Assembly (NCBI GenBank): GCA_016715405.1
Contig: JADKAE010000019.1
Location: 45,209-109,208 of the forward strand
DNA from: Saprospiraceae bacterium
Lineage (GTDB): Bacteria; Bacteroidota; Bacteroidia; Chitinophagales; Saprospiraceae
DNA: 64,000 bases
Direction of reading: 5' to 3'
This document shows, in pieces, positions 8,783-17,224 of this stretch (the first letter of the stretch is position 1; every line of letters starts with the position of its first letter). The position numbers and the translations under genes were made by a program. The notes beneath the pieces are model-generated. The model was not told the origin of the DNA. It worked only from the letters and a program-made list of their open reading frames with translations, and ran no database searches.

Positions 8783-9442
8783 TTACATCCCAAAAGGTCC
8801 GGGCCCTTCGAGTAATTTCCCGAGAAAATAACTCAGCATAAAGGGTTTAAACAACACGAAGGTCAGCAGTGTAAACACCACGCCATACACTGCGCCCCAA
8901 AAGTGTTCATAGTGACCGATATGGTCGGTGCCGCGTCTATCCATGTACGAAGAATAGAACAGATAAGCCACGCCAAAAATCAGCGCCGGCAGCGGGGGAA
9001 ACAAAAACCACTGCCAGGGATCGAGGATAATATACAAAAAAACAAGTGCGGAAGTCGCCCCAGAGGCGCCCAGCGCAGCATAGCCGTAATTATCCTGATG
9101 GCGGATATAGGAAGGAAAAGAAGCTACCACGATAGCGCTGATATAAAAAAACAGAAAAATCAGTCGTCCGTAAAGCGGTCCGAACAACGAGCCGAAAACG
9201 CTTTCCGCCACCTCGCCAAATTGATACAACACAAACATATTGATCAATAAATGCCCCCAATCGGCGTGAATAAACCCGCTGGTGAGGAAGCGATACCACT
9301 GCCCCGAGCGTTTCATCGTGGCGGGCGCAAAGAGCAACTTAGCCCTCATTTCGGGGTTGCTAAACGACTGCATAGAAATAAGCGCAGTCATAATTACGAG
9401 CACAAGAGTCATACTCATCGTTCTACGGATTGGGTGCAACAA
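8783..9442 (-). CDS. rhomboid-family intramembrane serine protease
   Basis: A 219-residue polytopic membrane protein. WYRFLTSGFIHADWGHLLINM (about residues 49-69) is the rhomboid H..N-containing segment, GASGATSA (about 127) carries the catalytic Ser, and the His in HFWGAVYG (about 185) completes the dyad. Six hydrophobic segments are visible, as in the basic bacterial rhomboid fold. The start may be the Met nine residues in (MSMTLVLV) rather than the first. It is the last gene of a tight minus-strand run, 8 bp downstream of rlmH. Confidence 0.88.
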   Translation of the reverse strand: MLHPIRRTMSMTLVLVIMTALISMQSFSNPEMRAKLLFAPATMKRSGQWYRFLTSGFIHADWGHLLINMFVLYQFGEVAESVFGSLFGPLYGRLIFLFFYISAIVVASFPSYIRHQDNYGYAALGASGATSALVFLYIILDPWQWFLFPPLPALIFGVAYLFYSSYMDRRGTDHIGHYEHFWGAVYGVVFTLLTFVLFKPFMLSYFLGKLLEGPGPFGM

Positions 9443-9450
9443 ATAGCCGG

Positions 9451-9924
9451 TCAGGCATTGTGATAAGGTTCATTGCGCAATATACTCATCGCGCGGTAAA
9501 GTTGTTCCAATAAAAACAAACGCACCATTTGATGCGAGAAAGTCATTTTGGACAGTGCCAGTTTGGCCTGGGCTTTGGCGTACACCTCATCGGAAAACCC
9601 GTAAGCGCCACCTACCAATAAAACCAGTCGTTTTGCGGACATCATCAGCCATTGGTCCAGCTGTTGGGCCAATTGCGTTGAAGTATAGTGCTGTCCTTTT
9701 TCATCGAGCAGGATTAAAAAATCGTCTTTTTTTAGCCGGCTTATCACCATTTCACCTTCTTTCTCCTTGAGTTGGAGCGCGGACAAAACGCCGGCGTTTT
9801 TTACATCCGGCAGCACCTGTATTTCAAAAGGAAGGTATTTTTTCACCCGCTTCTCATATAATTCGATGCCTTCTTCGAGGTAACGCGCGTTAGTTTTTCC
9901 TATGACCCACATTTCTAGTTTCAT
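9451..9924 (-). CDS. rlmH: 23S rRNA pseudouridine1915 N3-methyltransferase
   Basis: A 157-residue SPOUT-class methyltransferase that uses S-adenosylmethionine to methylate pseudouridine 1915 in helix 69 of 23S rRNA on assembled 70S ribosomes. Family signatures are visible: LLDEKGQHYTS at about residue 72, the AdoMet-binding knot loop LVGGAYGFSDEVY at about 103, and the C-terminal SHQMVRLFLLEQLYRAM then YHNA. Length matches the family. It sits 4 bp after the SWIM gene in an apparent operon. The frame is intact. Confidence 0.96.
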   Translation of the reverse strand: MKLEMWVIGKTNARYLEEGIELYEKRVKKYLPFEIQVLPDVKNAGVLSALQLKEKEGEMVISRLKKDDFLILLDEKGQHYTSTQLAQQLDQWLMMSAKRLVLLVGGAYGFSDEVYAKAQAKLALSKMTFSHQMVRLFLLEQLYRAMSILRNEPYHNA

Positions 9925-9928
9925 GGTC

Positions 9929-11623
9929 TTATTCGGGTTGAGATAACGCGTATAATTCCTCGATCAGTGTATGGCGTTCGGGATAAGCCCTCGTAAACTC
10001 CTCTACGAGCATATTGGCAATATCGGTGCCTCCGATAGCAATCACGTGTTCGATCAGTTGGCGGATATTCCGGGAGGTTTTTCGGCCCAGGTGGTCTTTC
10101 AGGTAAAGGTGCAGCCATTCTTTGTACATCAATTTCACTTCGGTGGAATACACTGGGAGAAGCAAATGGTCAAACTCCTGGAGCAATTCGAGGGATCGGT
10201 TGCGGCGCAGCAAATCGAGCAAGAGGTCGAGCTGTTGGGCGTCGGCATAACAATGGGCCAGGGCTGCCTGTTTGCGTGTATTTTCGGGCCAATCGCCGAT
10301 TTCCTGCAGAAGCGACAACCTCACTTGCGGCCAGGTGCTGCCTGCTGCATTTTTTGCCTGTTCCAGGTAGCGTTTATCGGCGCTATCCAGAAAAACCCGG
10401 GAGGCCCATCGGATCATATCCGGTGTATTGTTTTCGGCGACCGCCACTTCGAGCAGCACCTTTTCCATATCGAGGCGCTTGTGAGGGTCATCAAACCTTT
10501 TTAGCGCCTGTAGCGCGATTTGCTTTACGCGGCGATAGTTTTTCTCCTGGCGGCCTTTGGCCAACGCAAAATACAGGATATCTGCGGCATCCAGCGAGTG
10601 GCTGTGCAAAAGCTGGTCGATATCGTCGAGTCGGCCGGCCTTATCGAGCAGATCGAGTTTGGCAAGGATAAGGTGTGACAAATCCCTTTTCTCCCAGTAA
10701 TAGCGGTCTAAAAGCTCGTCAAAATAAGCCAGCAAAATCGTGAATCGCGATTCGTTATTGGCCATTTGCAGTAAAAGGGAGAAAAAGTACTTATCGATAG
10801 CCGTATTTCTGTACACGAGCTTTTTGCTCTCTTCGAGGCAATACTCCCAGGCGCGGTCGGCAAGATCGGGCGGCAGCGGCAGGTCAAGCAGGCGTTTGAG
10901 CAGCTTAAAGAGATGTGTCAGGTGCGGTTGTATCAACTCGCCGTGCTCTGTTTTTCGCAGCACAGGTGTGACCTTTTCCACCATGCGTTGGGCGAGCTCA
11001 AAAGCTTCTGCATACCATTGCTTGGCGAGCAGTTCGTCGAGCCGTTGGTGGAGGTTGGCGAGCACCTTTTCAATTTTCTGTATCCCCCTGCGGGTAAACG
11101 TGCGGTCGGGGCGCCGGGCGTCGGAGATAGCGCTATCCAGCAACTCGGAGTATTTTTCGCCGTCGCTGCCTGCGTCCACTTCTGAAGCAAACCTGGCTTT
11201 GATGGCGATAGAAAAATGGCGGTTATGGCGGGCATAAGCCTTCAGAAAGTCGAGTAATTCCGGTTGTTCGACCTGCTCCAGAATAGTAGCAATAGTAAGT
11301 TTACCCGTTTTTTGCTTTGGCGGCGGGGCTTGCTGAAGGCTTTTGTCCGTCAATTGCCTTCGCAGCCGAAGCAAAACCGCGCCGAGATGTTCGCAAACGC
11401 CTTTTTCGCGAAAAGCGGCACAATCGCAGGAAGCGGCGGTGACTTTGCGGGGCGTGATCTTCACCTCCACCTCGTACATGCGGTCGGTCACGACGGCAGC
11501 CACCCAGAGGTGTTTATCTATTTCCTCGAGGCGCAATATGCGGTTTTCATCTAGCAGCAGTTCGCTGCGCAGCAAATCCGTTTCGGGGAAAACGCGCTCT
11601 ATGTCCGCCAGCAAAAAATTCAT
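9929..11623 (-). CDS. SWIM zinc-finger protein
   Basis: A 564-residue protein of unknown process. A SWIM zinc finger is visible near residues 68-82 (CDCAAFREKGVCEHL, the CxC...CxH pattern), followed by GAVLLRLRRQ. The rest is alpha-helical, rich in Leu, Arg and Asp, and resembles tandem helical repeats. SWIM domains bind DNA or protein, and bacterial members often sit beside helicases, but none is adjacent here. It lies 10 bp after the 141-residue gene and 4 bp before rlmH. The frame is intact over 1.7 kb. Confidence 0.75.
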   Translation of the reverse strand: MNFLLADIERVFPETDLLRSELLLDENRILRLEEIDKHLWVAAVVTDRMYEVEVKITPRKVTAASCDCAAFREKGVCEHLGAVLLRLRRQLTDKSLQQAPPPKQKTGKLTIATILEQVEQPELLDFLKAYARHNRHFSIAIKARFASEVDAGSDGEKYSELLDSAISDARRPDRTFTRRGIQKIEKVLANLHQRLDELLAKQWYAEAFELAQRMVEKVTPVLRKTEHGELIQPHLTHLFKLLKRLLDLPLPPDLADRAWEYCLEESKKLVYRNTAIDKYFFSLLLQMANNESRFTILLAYFDELLDRYYWEKRDLSHLILAKLDLLDKAGRLDDIDQLLHSHSLDAADILYFALAKGRQEKNYRRVKQIALQALKRFDDPHKRLDMEKVLLEVAVAENNTPDMIRWASRVFLDSADKRYLEQAKNAAGSTWPQVRLSLLQEIGDWPENTRKQAALAHCYADAQQLDLLLDLLRRNRSLELLQEFDHLLLPVYSTEVKLMYKEWLHLYLKDHLGRKTSRNIRQLIEHVIAIGGTDIANMLVEEFTRAYPERHTLIEELYALSQPE

Positions 11624-11633
11624 TCAAAAGACA

Positions 11634-12059
11634 TTACTGAATAATAGGCTCGCCAATATAAACCTTAATCTCCGGTGATAGTTTGATACGGATTTTGACG
11701 ATTAAGGGTTCCTTCAGCGTGGCATAAATTTTACGGTGAAGCGCATAAGTCGTTTTTATTGTAGTAAAAACAGACGTAATTGCTGTACTGGAGCGGTTTT
11801 CATCCAAAATTTTCTGCACGTAGTCGGTAGTAAACTGCTCGTGTTTGCCTTTGAGTTCCACTTCTAAAGACGGGCTAATCGCTACTCCGAGGGCCAGACT
11901 GGTAATCTCAAGTCCGTACACCTCCAGTTTGGGAAAAACCTGGAGCCAATCATCGATGAGCTGGTAGCTTTTTTCTTTGGCATTATCGCCCAAAGAGCCG
12001 GCCTGCTCGCGAAGCGTATCGGAGGCTTCCTGCACTGCGCGAAGAATTTTATCAAACAT
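11634..12059 (-). CDS. conserved hypothetical protein, 141 aa
   Basis: I do not recognise a named family. The protein is soluble, starts with an amphipathic helical region (LRAVQEASDTLREQAG), then a beta-rich part with alternating charged and hydrophobic residues (VKIRIKLSPEIKVYIGEPII at the end). There is no signal peptide, membrane segment or Cys. It lies 2 bp after the lipoprotein gene and 10 bp before the SWIM gene, so all three are probably translated from one mRNA. Confidence 0.6.
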   Translation of the reverse strand: MFDKILRAVQEASDTLREQAGSLGDNAKEKSYQLIDDWLQVFPKLEVYGLEITSLALGVAISPSLEVELKGKHEQFTTDYVQKILDENRSSTAITSVFTTIKTTYALHRKIYATLKEPLIVKIRIKLSPEIKVYIGEPIIQ

Positions 12060-12061
12060 GG

Positions 12062-12790
12062 TTATTGCTTAAATTTGATTTCACCGTCGAGTTTGGCTTT
12101 TCCTTCCATCAATTCAAGTAAGGAATGTGTGACCGTAACCGTACTTCCGTCCACTTCCGCATTAGAAAAAGAAGCTTTTTTCACTTTTCCCGGCAGGTGA
12201 TAAACCGTTTTGTATTTGGCTGATTCCAGGAACATTTTCATAAAAGCCATATTTTCGTCTTCTTCCAATTTTTCGGCAGCCGGCATAGGCAGGCGTTTCA
12301 ATTTGCCTTTGGAGAGTTCGAAAGCAGCTTCGCCACCGGGTGTCATCATGCCGCCGCCCATAAAACCTCCCATGCCGCCGCCGGTATCTATATTTTTGAG
12401 CGCCTTAGTCAGTTCGGCTATCTCAGACACATTGCTAAAAGGGAATTCCAGGTTAATCAACATTTTCTCCTGGGATTCACTCATGGTCATGTGCATCGTC
12501 AATTTCTCCAGCAGTTTGCGGTCTTTGGCGTCCAAATCAGCCAATTTGGGATCGTCTTTGAAGTAGATAACCGTGTCCTTTTCCATATCGGCATCTCCTC
12601 CTTCCTGTTGGAGCGATTCTGCCATCATGCCCTTCATAAAGGGATCTTTAAACATGGAACTCATATCTACGTTGATAGCGTATTTTCCTGAGCCGTTGCG
12701 TTCGAGATGTACTTCTTCTACAATATCGAAACAAGCGGTAAGTCCAAACATCAATATCCCTGAAACCAGGGCAAGCATAATTTTTTTCAT
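12062..12790 (-). CDS. predicted lipoprotein, 242 aa
   Basis: The N-terminus is a lipoprotein signal peptide: MKKIMLALVSGILMFGLTAC with the lipobox LTAC and Cys at residue 20. The mature part carries EVHLERNGSGKYAINVDMSS, then an acidic stretch and a Gly/Met-rich loop (GGGMGGFMGGG, about residue 138), ending in beta-rich sequence. The pattern of an early NGSG-type strand and late VDGSTVTVT is seen in Bacteroidota lipoproteins of unknown function. It is first in the run lipoprotein, 141-aa protein, SWIM, rlmH, rhomboid. A -7-like box TACTTTTG lies on the minus strand at 12814-12821. Confidence 0.7.
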   Translation of the reverse strand: MKKIMLALVSGILMFGLTACFDIVEEVHLERNGSGKYAINVDMSSMFKDPFMKGMMAESLQQEGGDADMEKDTVIYFKDDPKLADLDAKDRKLLEKLTMHMTMSESQEKMLINLEFPFSNVSEIAELTKALKNIDTGGGMGGFMGGGMMTPGGEAAFELSKGKLKRLPMPAAEKLEEDENMAFMKMFLESAKYKTVYHLPGKVKKASFSNAEVDGSTVTVTHSLLELMEGKAKLDGEIKFKQ

Positions 12791-12937
12791 ATTTTCAAAT
12801 TAGGTTAATTGCCCAAAAGTACATCATTACAACAGATACATACCGATAAGTTTCGACCAATTAACCTTATTTTTTTCCAAACTAACGAGTCGCTTAGACG
12901 TTTAATGGATTTACACGACTCAATTTCACGTATCGCA

Positions 12938-14422
12938 ATGTCTATAAATCGACCTTCCACACTCGGGCAACTGAGGGCAAGCGGTTACCGCCCGCAATCT
13001 ATCAAAGATGAAATGCGGGCCAATTTGATTCAAAAACTGCAGCGCAAAGAAAAGATCTTCGACGGCATCATCGGCTTTGACGACACGGTATTGCCCGACG
13101 TAGAGCGCGCGGTGGTGTCCCGGCACAACATATTGCTGCTGGGACTTCGCGGGCAGGCAAAAACCCGGATAGCCCGCCTGTTGATCCATTTGCTCGACGA
13201 ATACATTCCCGTCGTGGCCGGCAGCGAGCTCAACGACGACCCTCTCCACCCTATTTCCCGCCACGCCAAAGACCTGATTGCCGAACACGGCGACAATACG
13301 CCCATAGAATGGCTGCACCGCGACGAGCGCTACGTGGAAAAACTGGCCACCCCCGATGTTAGCGTAGCCGACCAGGTCGGCTACGTAGACCCAATCAAGG
13401 CCGCCACAATGAAACTCCCCTACTCCGACGAGCGCGTCATCCACTTCGGCCTTGTGCCCCGCGCGCATCGCAGCATTTTTGTGATCAACGAGTTGCCCGA
13501 TTTACAGGCCAGGATTCAAGTGTCGCTATTCAATATTTTGCAGGAGGGCGATATTCAAATCAGGGGTTTCAAGCTCCGGCTCCCGCTGGATATACAGTTT
13601 TTGTTTACTGCCAACCCAGAAGATTATACCAACCGGGGCAGCATTATCACCCCGCTTAAGGACAGAATCGAGAGCCAGATACTCACCCACTATCCCAAAA
13701 CGATAGAAATAGCCCGGCATATAACCAGTCAGGAGGCCAAACTGGCTCACGGTCAGCATCTTGTACATGTGCCGGATGTGGTGCAAATCTTATTGGAACA
13801 AGTCGCATTTGAAGCGCGCGAAAGCGAATACGTAGACGCCAAAAGCGGTGTATCTGCGCGACTCAGCATTTCGGGGTATGAAAACCTGGTGAGCACCGCC
13901 GAGCGCCGCATGCTGCTAAATGGCGAATCCAAAACCCAGGCGCGCATCATTGACTTTTGGGGTGTGGTACCGGCAATTACGGGCAAGGTGGAACTCGTGT
14001 ACGAAGGCGAGCAGGAAGGCCCTTACAATGTGGCCATCGCCTTACTGCAGGAAGCCATCAAAAAATCATTTTTAACGCATTTTCCCAATCCCGACAAGCT
14101 GAAAAAAGGCCAGGAGAGAGATCCTTATGGCGTAATAAGATCATGGTTTTCAGGTGGAAACAGCATCGAATTGCTCAATGATTCGAGCGACAAAGACTTC
14201 CACAAGGCGCTCGACAACGTGTCTGGGTTGAGAAAATTAGTAGAGTCCACACTCAAAATTAGCGGCGACGAGGCGTATATTTACATGGAACTCGTTTTGC
14301 ACGGATTGGCGGCTTTAAATGTCATCAACAAAGGCATGCTGGAAGCAAGTTTTACCTTCCGCGATTTGCTGGCCGATATGCTCAACGACGATCTTTTTGA
14401 CGAAGACGATTTTGATGAATAA
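12938..14422 (+). CDS. MoxR/ChlI-like AAA+ ATPase
   Basis: About 494 residues from ATG 12938; upstream in-frame starts (TTG 12809, ATG 12905) are possible but add poorly conserved sequence. The protein opens with TLGQLRASGYRPQSIKDEMR, then a P-loop of the form GLRGQAKTRIAR, a Walker B-like FVINELPDLQARIQ, and a sensor segment LFTANPEDYTNRG. These fit the magnesium-chelatase/MoxR group of AAA+ proteins, which usually work with a von Willebrand A partner in metal insertion or complex maturation. No VWA gene is adjacent. The C-terminus is acidic (DDLFDEDDFDE). The threonylcarbamoyl-AMP synthase-family gene follows 9 bp later. Confidence 0.8.
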   Translation: MSINRPSTLGQLRASGYRPQSIKDEMRANLIQKLQRKEKIFDGIIGFDDTVLPDVERAVVSRHNILLLGLRGQAKTRIARLLIHLLDEYIPVVAGSELNDDPLHPISRHAKDLIAEHGDNTPIEWLHRDERYVEKLATPDVSVADQVGYVDPIKAATMKLPYSDERVIHFGLVPRAHRSIFVINELPDLQARIQVSLFNILQEGDIQIRGFKLRLPLDIQFLFTANPEDYTNRGSIITPLKDRIESQILTHYPKTIEIARHITSQEAKLAHGQHLVHVPDVVQILLEQVAFEARESEYVDAKSGVSARLSISGYENLVSTAERRMLLNGESKTQARIIDFWGVVPAITGKVELVYEGEQEGPYNVAIALLQEAIKKSFLTHFPNPDKLKKGQERDPYGVIRSWFSGGNSIELLNDSSDKDFHKALDNVSGLRKLVESTLKISGDEAYIYMELVLHGLAALNVINKGMLEASFTFRDLLADMLNDDLFDEDDFDE

Positions 14423-14431
14423 TTTTTCGCC

Positions 14432-15046
14432 ATGCTGCTAGAAATCAACGCCACAAATCCCGATCAGCGCAAAATATCGCAAGTAGTGGAGATTCTGAAG
14501 GCGGGGGGTGTAATCATCTACCCGACGGATACGGTATATGCATTGGGTTGCGATATCACCAATCAAAAAGCGATAGCCAAAATATGCCAACTGCGCGGGC
14601 TCGATCCCGCCAAGGCGATGCTGACCTTCATCTGCAAGGATTTTAGCCAGTTGTCCGATTACACCATGCCGATTGACAACCAGATATTTCGGTTGTTAAA
14701 AAAACACCTGCCGGGGCCCTTTACGTTTGTATTTAATGCCAACAACAGCGTTCCGAAATTGCTGAAGAACAAAAAAAACACGGTGGGCATCCGCATACCT
14801 GGCATTCCCATCGTGCGCGCGCTGGTAGAGGAGTTGGGGCGTCCGCTGCTCACCACCTCGCTCAAATCGGACGATGAGATACTCGAATATTTTACGGATC
14901 CGGAGGATATCTACCAGGATTTCGGCAAACAGGTCGACGTGGTGATCGACGGCGGCATATGCGGCAATGTGCCCTCTACGCTCGTGGATTGCACGTCGGG
15001 CGAGCCGGTGGTGATCCGCTATGGGGCCGGGGAGTTTGTGGAATAG
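14432..15046 (+). CDS. Sua5/YciO/YrdC-family L-threonylcarbamoyladenylate synthase
   Basis: A 204-residue YrdC-fold protein. The signature GGVIIYPTDTVYALGCD (about residue 26), the KxR-like stretch around LRGLDPAKAML, HLPGPFTFVF (about 92) and VGIRIPGIPIVRALVEELGRP (about 112) are all present. The STLVD motif near the end also fits. The family makes threonylcarbamoyl-AMP for t6A modification of tRNA; closely related YciO proteins are less well understood, and the two cannot be separated here. It probably shares a transcript with the AAA+ gene 9 bp upstream. The stop runs directly into a microrepeat. Confidence 0.87.
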   Translation: MLLEINATNPDQRKISQVVEILKAGGVIIYPTDTVYALGCDITNQKAIAKICQLRGLDPAKAMLTFICKDFSQLSDYTMPIDNQIFRLLKKHLPGPFTFVFNANNSVPKLLKNKKNTVGIRIPGIPIVRALVEELGRPLLTTSLKSDDEILEYFTDPEDIYQDFGKQVDVVIDGGICGNVPSTLVDCTSGEPVVIRYGAGEFVE

Positions 15047-15047
15047 G

Positions 15048-15090
15048 GACTGTAGGACTTTACGACCGTACGACTGTAGGACTTTACGAC
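15048..15090. repeat. 19-bp direct repeat, GACTGTAGGACTTTACGAC
   Basis: Two exact 19-bp copies at 15048-15066 and 15072-15090 are separated by CGTAC. They sit between two converging genes, just before the selD stop. The same words occur, scrambled or in reverse, at 314-482 and 7277-7300. Confidence 0.85.
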
Positions 15091-15105
15091 TTTATGAACT
15101 ACTTT

Positions 15106-16149
15106 TTATTTTATAAATACCAGGGATTCTTTGCGGGGGATGATGCGGCCGAAGCTGGTCAGGTCGTAGCCGGCGGATAGGGCCACTTCCAGGAAATCGG
15201 CAATACAATCATTTTCCACTGCTACCAGCAGTCCGCCGCTGGTTTGGGGGTCGCAGAGCAGGTGGCGCTGATCGTCGCCCATGGGGCCAATTTTGTGGCC
15301 GTAGCTATCCCAATTGCGGTGGGTGCCGCCGGGCACGCAATTTTCGCGTAAGTAATGCGAAATAATCGCCCTATCGAGCACGGGTACCCTTTCAAAATCC
15401 ACTTCTGCGCTCACCCCGCTGGCTTCGCACATCTCCGAGAGGTGGCCCAGCAGGCCGAATCCGGTTACGTCGGTCATCGCTTTCACGTAGGGCAGCCGGC
15501 CGAATGTCTCGCCGATCTTATTCAGCTTTACCATCGAATTGCGGGCCAGGACGTGGTGTTCGGGCAGGAGTTTTCCTTTTTTCTGGGCGGTGGTCAGGAT
15601 ACCTACGCCCAGGGGTTTGGTCAGAAACAGTGAACAGCCGGGGGTGGCGCCGCCGTTTTTCTTTAGATTAGCTACATCGAGCCTGCCGGTAACGGCCAGT
15701 CCGAAAATAGGCTCGGGGCTATCGATACTATGTCCGCCGGCGAGGGGAATGCCGGCTTCTGCGCAGGCTTTTCTGCTGCCCTCCACCACCAGGTTGGCTA
15801 TTTCTGCAGGGATCTGGTTGATAGGCCAGCCCAGGATGGCGATAGACAATATGGGAGTGCCGCCCATGGCGTATACGTCGCTGATGGCGTTTACCGAGGC
15901 TATGCGGCCAAAATCTTCGGGGTCATCGACTATCGGCATAAAAAAATCGGTGGTACTCACCACGGCCGTCCCGTCGCCGAGTTCCAGCACGGCGGCATCG
16001 TCGCGTTCTTCGTTGCCTACCAGCAAGCTGGGATAAAACAGCTTTTCCGACTGGTTTTTGAGGATGGCATCGAGGACTTTGGGTGAAATTTTGCAGCCGC
16101 AGCCCGCGCCGTGGCTGTATTGGGTCAAATTGTAAGTGGACATATCCAT
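15106..16149 (-). CDS. selD: selenide, water dikinase
   Basis: Makes selenophosphate from selenide and ATP in the cytosol. The N-terminal active site SHGAGCGCKISPKVL carries the catalytic Cys and Lys, with Cys in place of the selenocysteine found in some species. The Asp-rich metal/ATP site RDDAAVLELGDG and DFFMPIVDDPEDFGRIAS follow, then the conserved AGGHSIDSPEPIFGLAVTG region and GGTHRN near residue 285. I prefer the Met at 16149 (MDMSTYNLTQY); an upstream Met would overlap selU. It is translated directly after selU, so the selenophosphate is probably used for 2-selenouridine in tRNA. No selA, selB or tRNA-Sec is visible in the window. Confidence 0.94.
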   Translation of the reverse strand: MDMSTYNLTQYSHGAGCGCKISPKVLDAILKNQSEKLFYPSLLVGNEERDDAAVLELGDGTAVVSTTDFFMPIVDDPEDFGRIASVNAISDVYAMGGTPILSIAILGWPINQIPAEIANLVVEGSRKACAEAGIPLAGGHSIDSPEPIFGLAVTGRLDVANLKKNGGATPGCSLFLTKPLGVGILTTAQKKGKLLPEHHVLARNSMVKLNKIGETFGRLPYVKAMTDVTGFGLLGHLSEMCEASGVSAEVDFERVPVLDRAIISHYLRENCVPGGTHRNWDSYGHKIGPMGDDQRHLLCDPQTSGGLLVAVENDCIADFLEVALSAGYDLTSFGRIIPRKESLVFIK

Positions 16150-16175
16150 TGAGACTTCGAGTTTGGGGGGCAAAT

Positions 16176-17213
16176 TTAGCAAGAAATCCGGCTGTTGGCC
16201 AAATCAATCAATTCTGCGGCGATTTCTTCAGCAGATTGATCTTCTACCTGGTGCGGCAGGATAAGCGGGCAGCGCGTTTTTCGTTCTATGGAATGCTGGT
16301 AAGCTTTATCGTAATACACCAACGCGATTTCGGCAGCCCGGGCATAATCGCCGGCTTCAAGCGCTTCCAGCGCAGCCTGGAGGTGTTGGCCGCCAAGTTT
16401 CTTCTGAAGGCGGGTAAATGCGTCAATTAAATCGGCTTGTGGATAATCAGCATATCCCTCTACCAGTTGCCGCACCCTGCGAGGGAGGGGGACTTCTAAC
16501 TTAATGATAGTTGATTGGGCCATAAGTTGCCAAAAATCGTCGGGCAGGTATACTTTTCTGATCGACCTGCTCTCGTCTTCCAGCCAAAGCCTTGCGCCGT
16601 CGGGGATTTTCCGTAGGGCATCAAAAAGGTCGTTTTCAAATTGTTCGATGGTGGGTTGCGGTTTTTCGCCAATTGCGCCAAAAGAAGATCCTTTGTGATG
16701 GGCAAGCGCTTCGAGATCGACCACGTATTCGCCCGCCGATTGGATAGCTTGCAATATACCCGTCTTGCCGGAGCCGGTATAACCTCCCAAAATGATCAGT
16801 TGGTGCCAGGGCGCGGCCATTTTCTCCAGGATATATTGCCGGTAGGCTTTATACCCTCCTTCCAGCGTAAGTACGTCAAAACCAGCCTGGCGGAGCAGCC
16901 AGGCGAGGCTGCCGCTGCGTTGTCCGCCGCGCCAGCAATGCAATCGCACCTTTTTGGCAGGCGCCAGCCTCAAAGCCTCTTCGACATACCAGCGCATCTT
17001 GGCGCCGGCAAATTCAAGTCCTTTTAAGAATGCAACTTCCGGATTAACCTGCTTGTATAGCGTGCCCACTTCAGCTCGTTCTTCGTTGCTGAACAGGGGC
17101 AGATTCAGGGCGCCGGGGATGTGCCCCCGCTCGTATTCGGCAGGCGTTCTGACGTCCAGGAATACTTCATCCTGCCCAATTTCCCAAATCGCGCTGGCTT
17201 TAAAGACGACAAT
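16176..17213 (-). CDS. selU: tRNA 2-selenouridine synthase, start unresolved
   Basis: Exchanges sulfur for selenium at the wobble 2-thiouridine of tRNA using selenophosphate from SelD. The N-terminal rhodanese domain has VFLDVRTPAEYERGHIPGA and the active-site loop HCWRGGQRSGSLAWLL with its Cys. The C-terminal part has a P-loop (GGYTGSGKTGIL) and the family's EDESRSIRKVYLP. The only ordinary start codon in the intact part is GTG at 17069, which would remove the DVRTPAEY segment. The frame stays open upstream past 17213 with only ATT, ATC or ATA near the expected N-terminus. I give ATT at 17211-17213 as a placeholder, yielding about 345 residues. It lies just after the stop of the upstream cargo gene, which suggests coupling. 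Confidence 0.85.
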   Translation of the reverse strand: MVVFKASAIWEIGQDEVFLDVRTPAEYERGHIPGALNLPLFSNEERAEVGTLYKQVNPEVAFLKGLEFAGAKMRWYVEEALRLAPAKKVRLHCWRGGQRSGSLAWLLRQAGFDVLTLEGGYKAYRQYILEKMAAPWHQLIILGGYTGSGKTGILQAIQSAGEYVVDLEALAHHKGSSFGAIGEKPQPTIEQFENDLFDALRKIPDGARLWLEDESRSIRKVYLPDDFWQLMAQSTIIKLEVPLPRRVRQLVEGYADYPQADLIDAFTRLQKKLGGQHLQAALEALEAGDYARAAEIALVYYDKAYQHSIERKTRCPLILPHQVEDQSAEEIAAELIDLANSRISC

Positions 17214-17224
17214 CTTGCAGATTA

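Noticed and set aside
15106..16149. selD as a selenoprotein gene
   Set aside because: The active-site codon is an ordinary Cys codon, with no TGA in frame.
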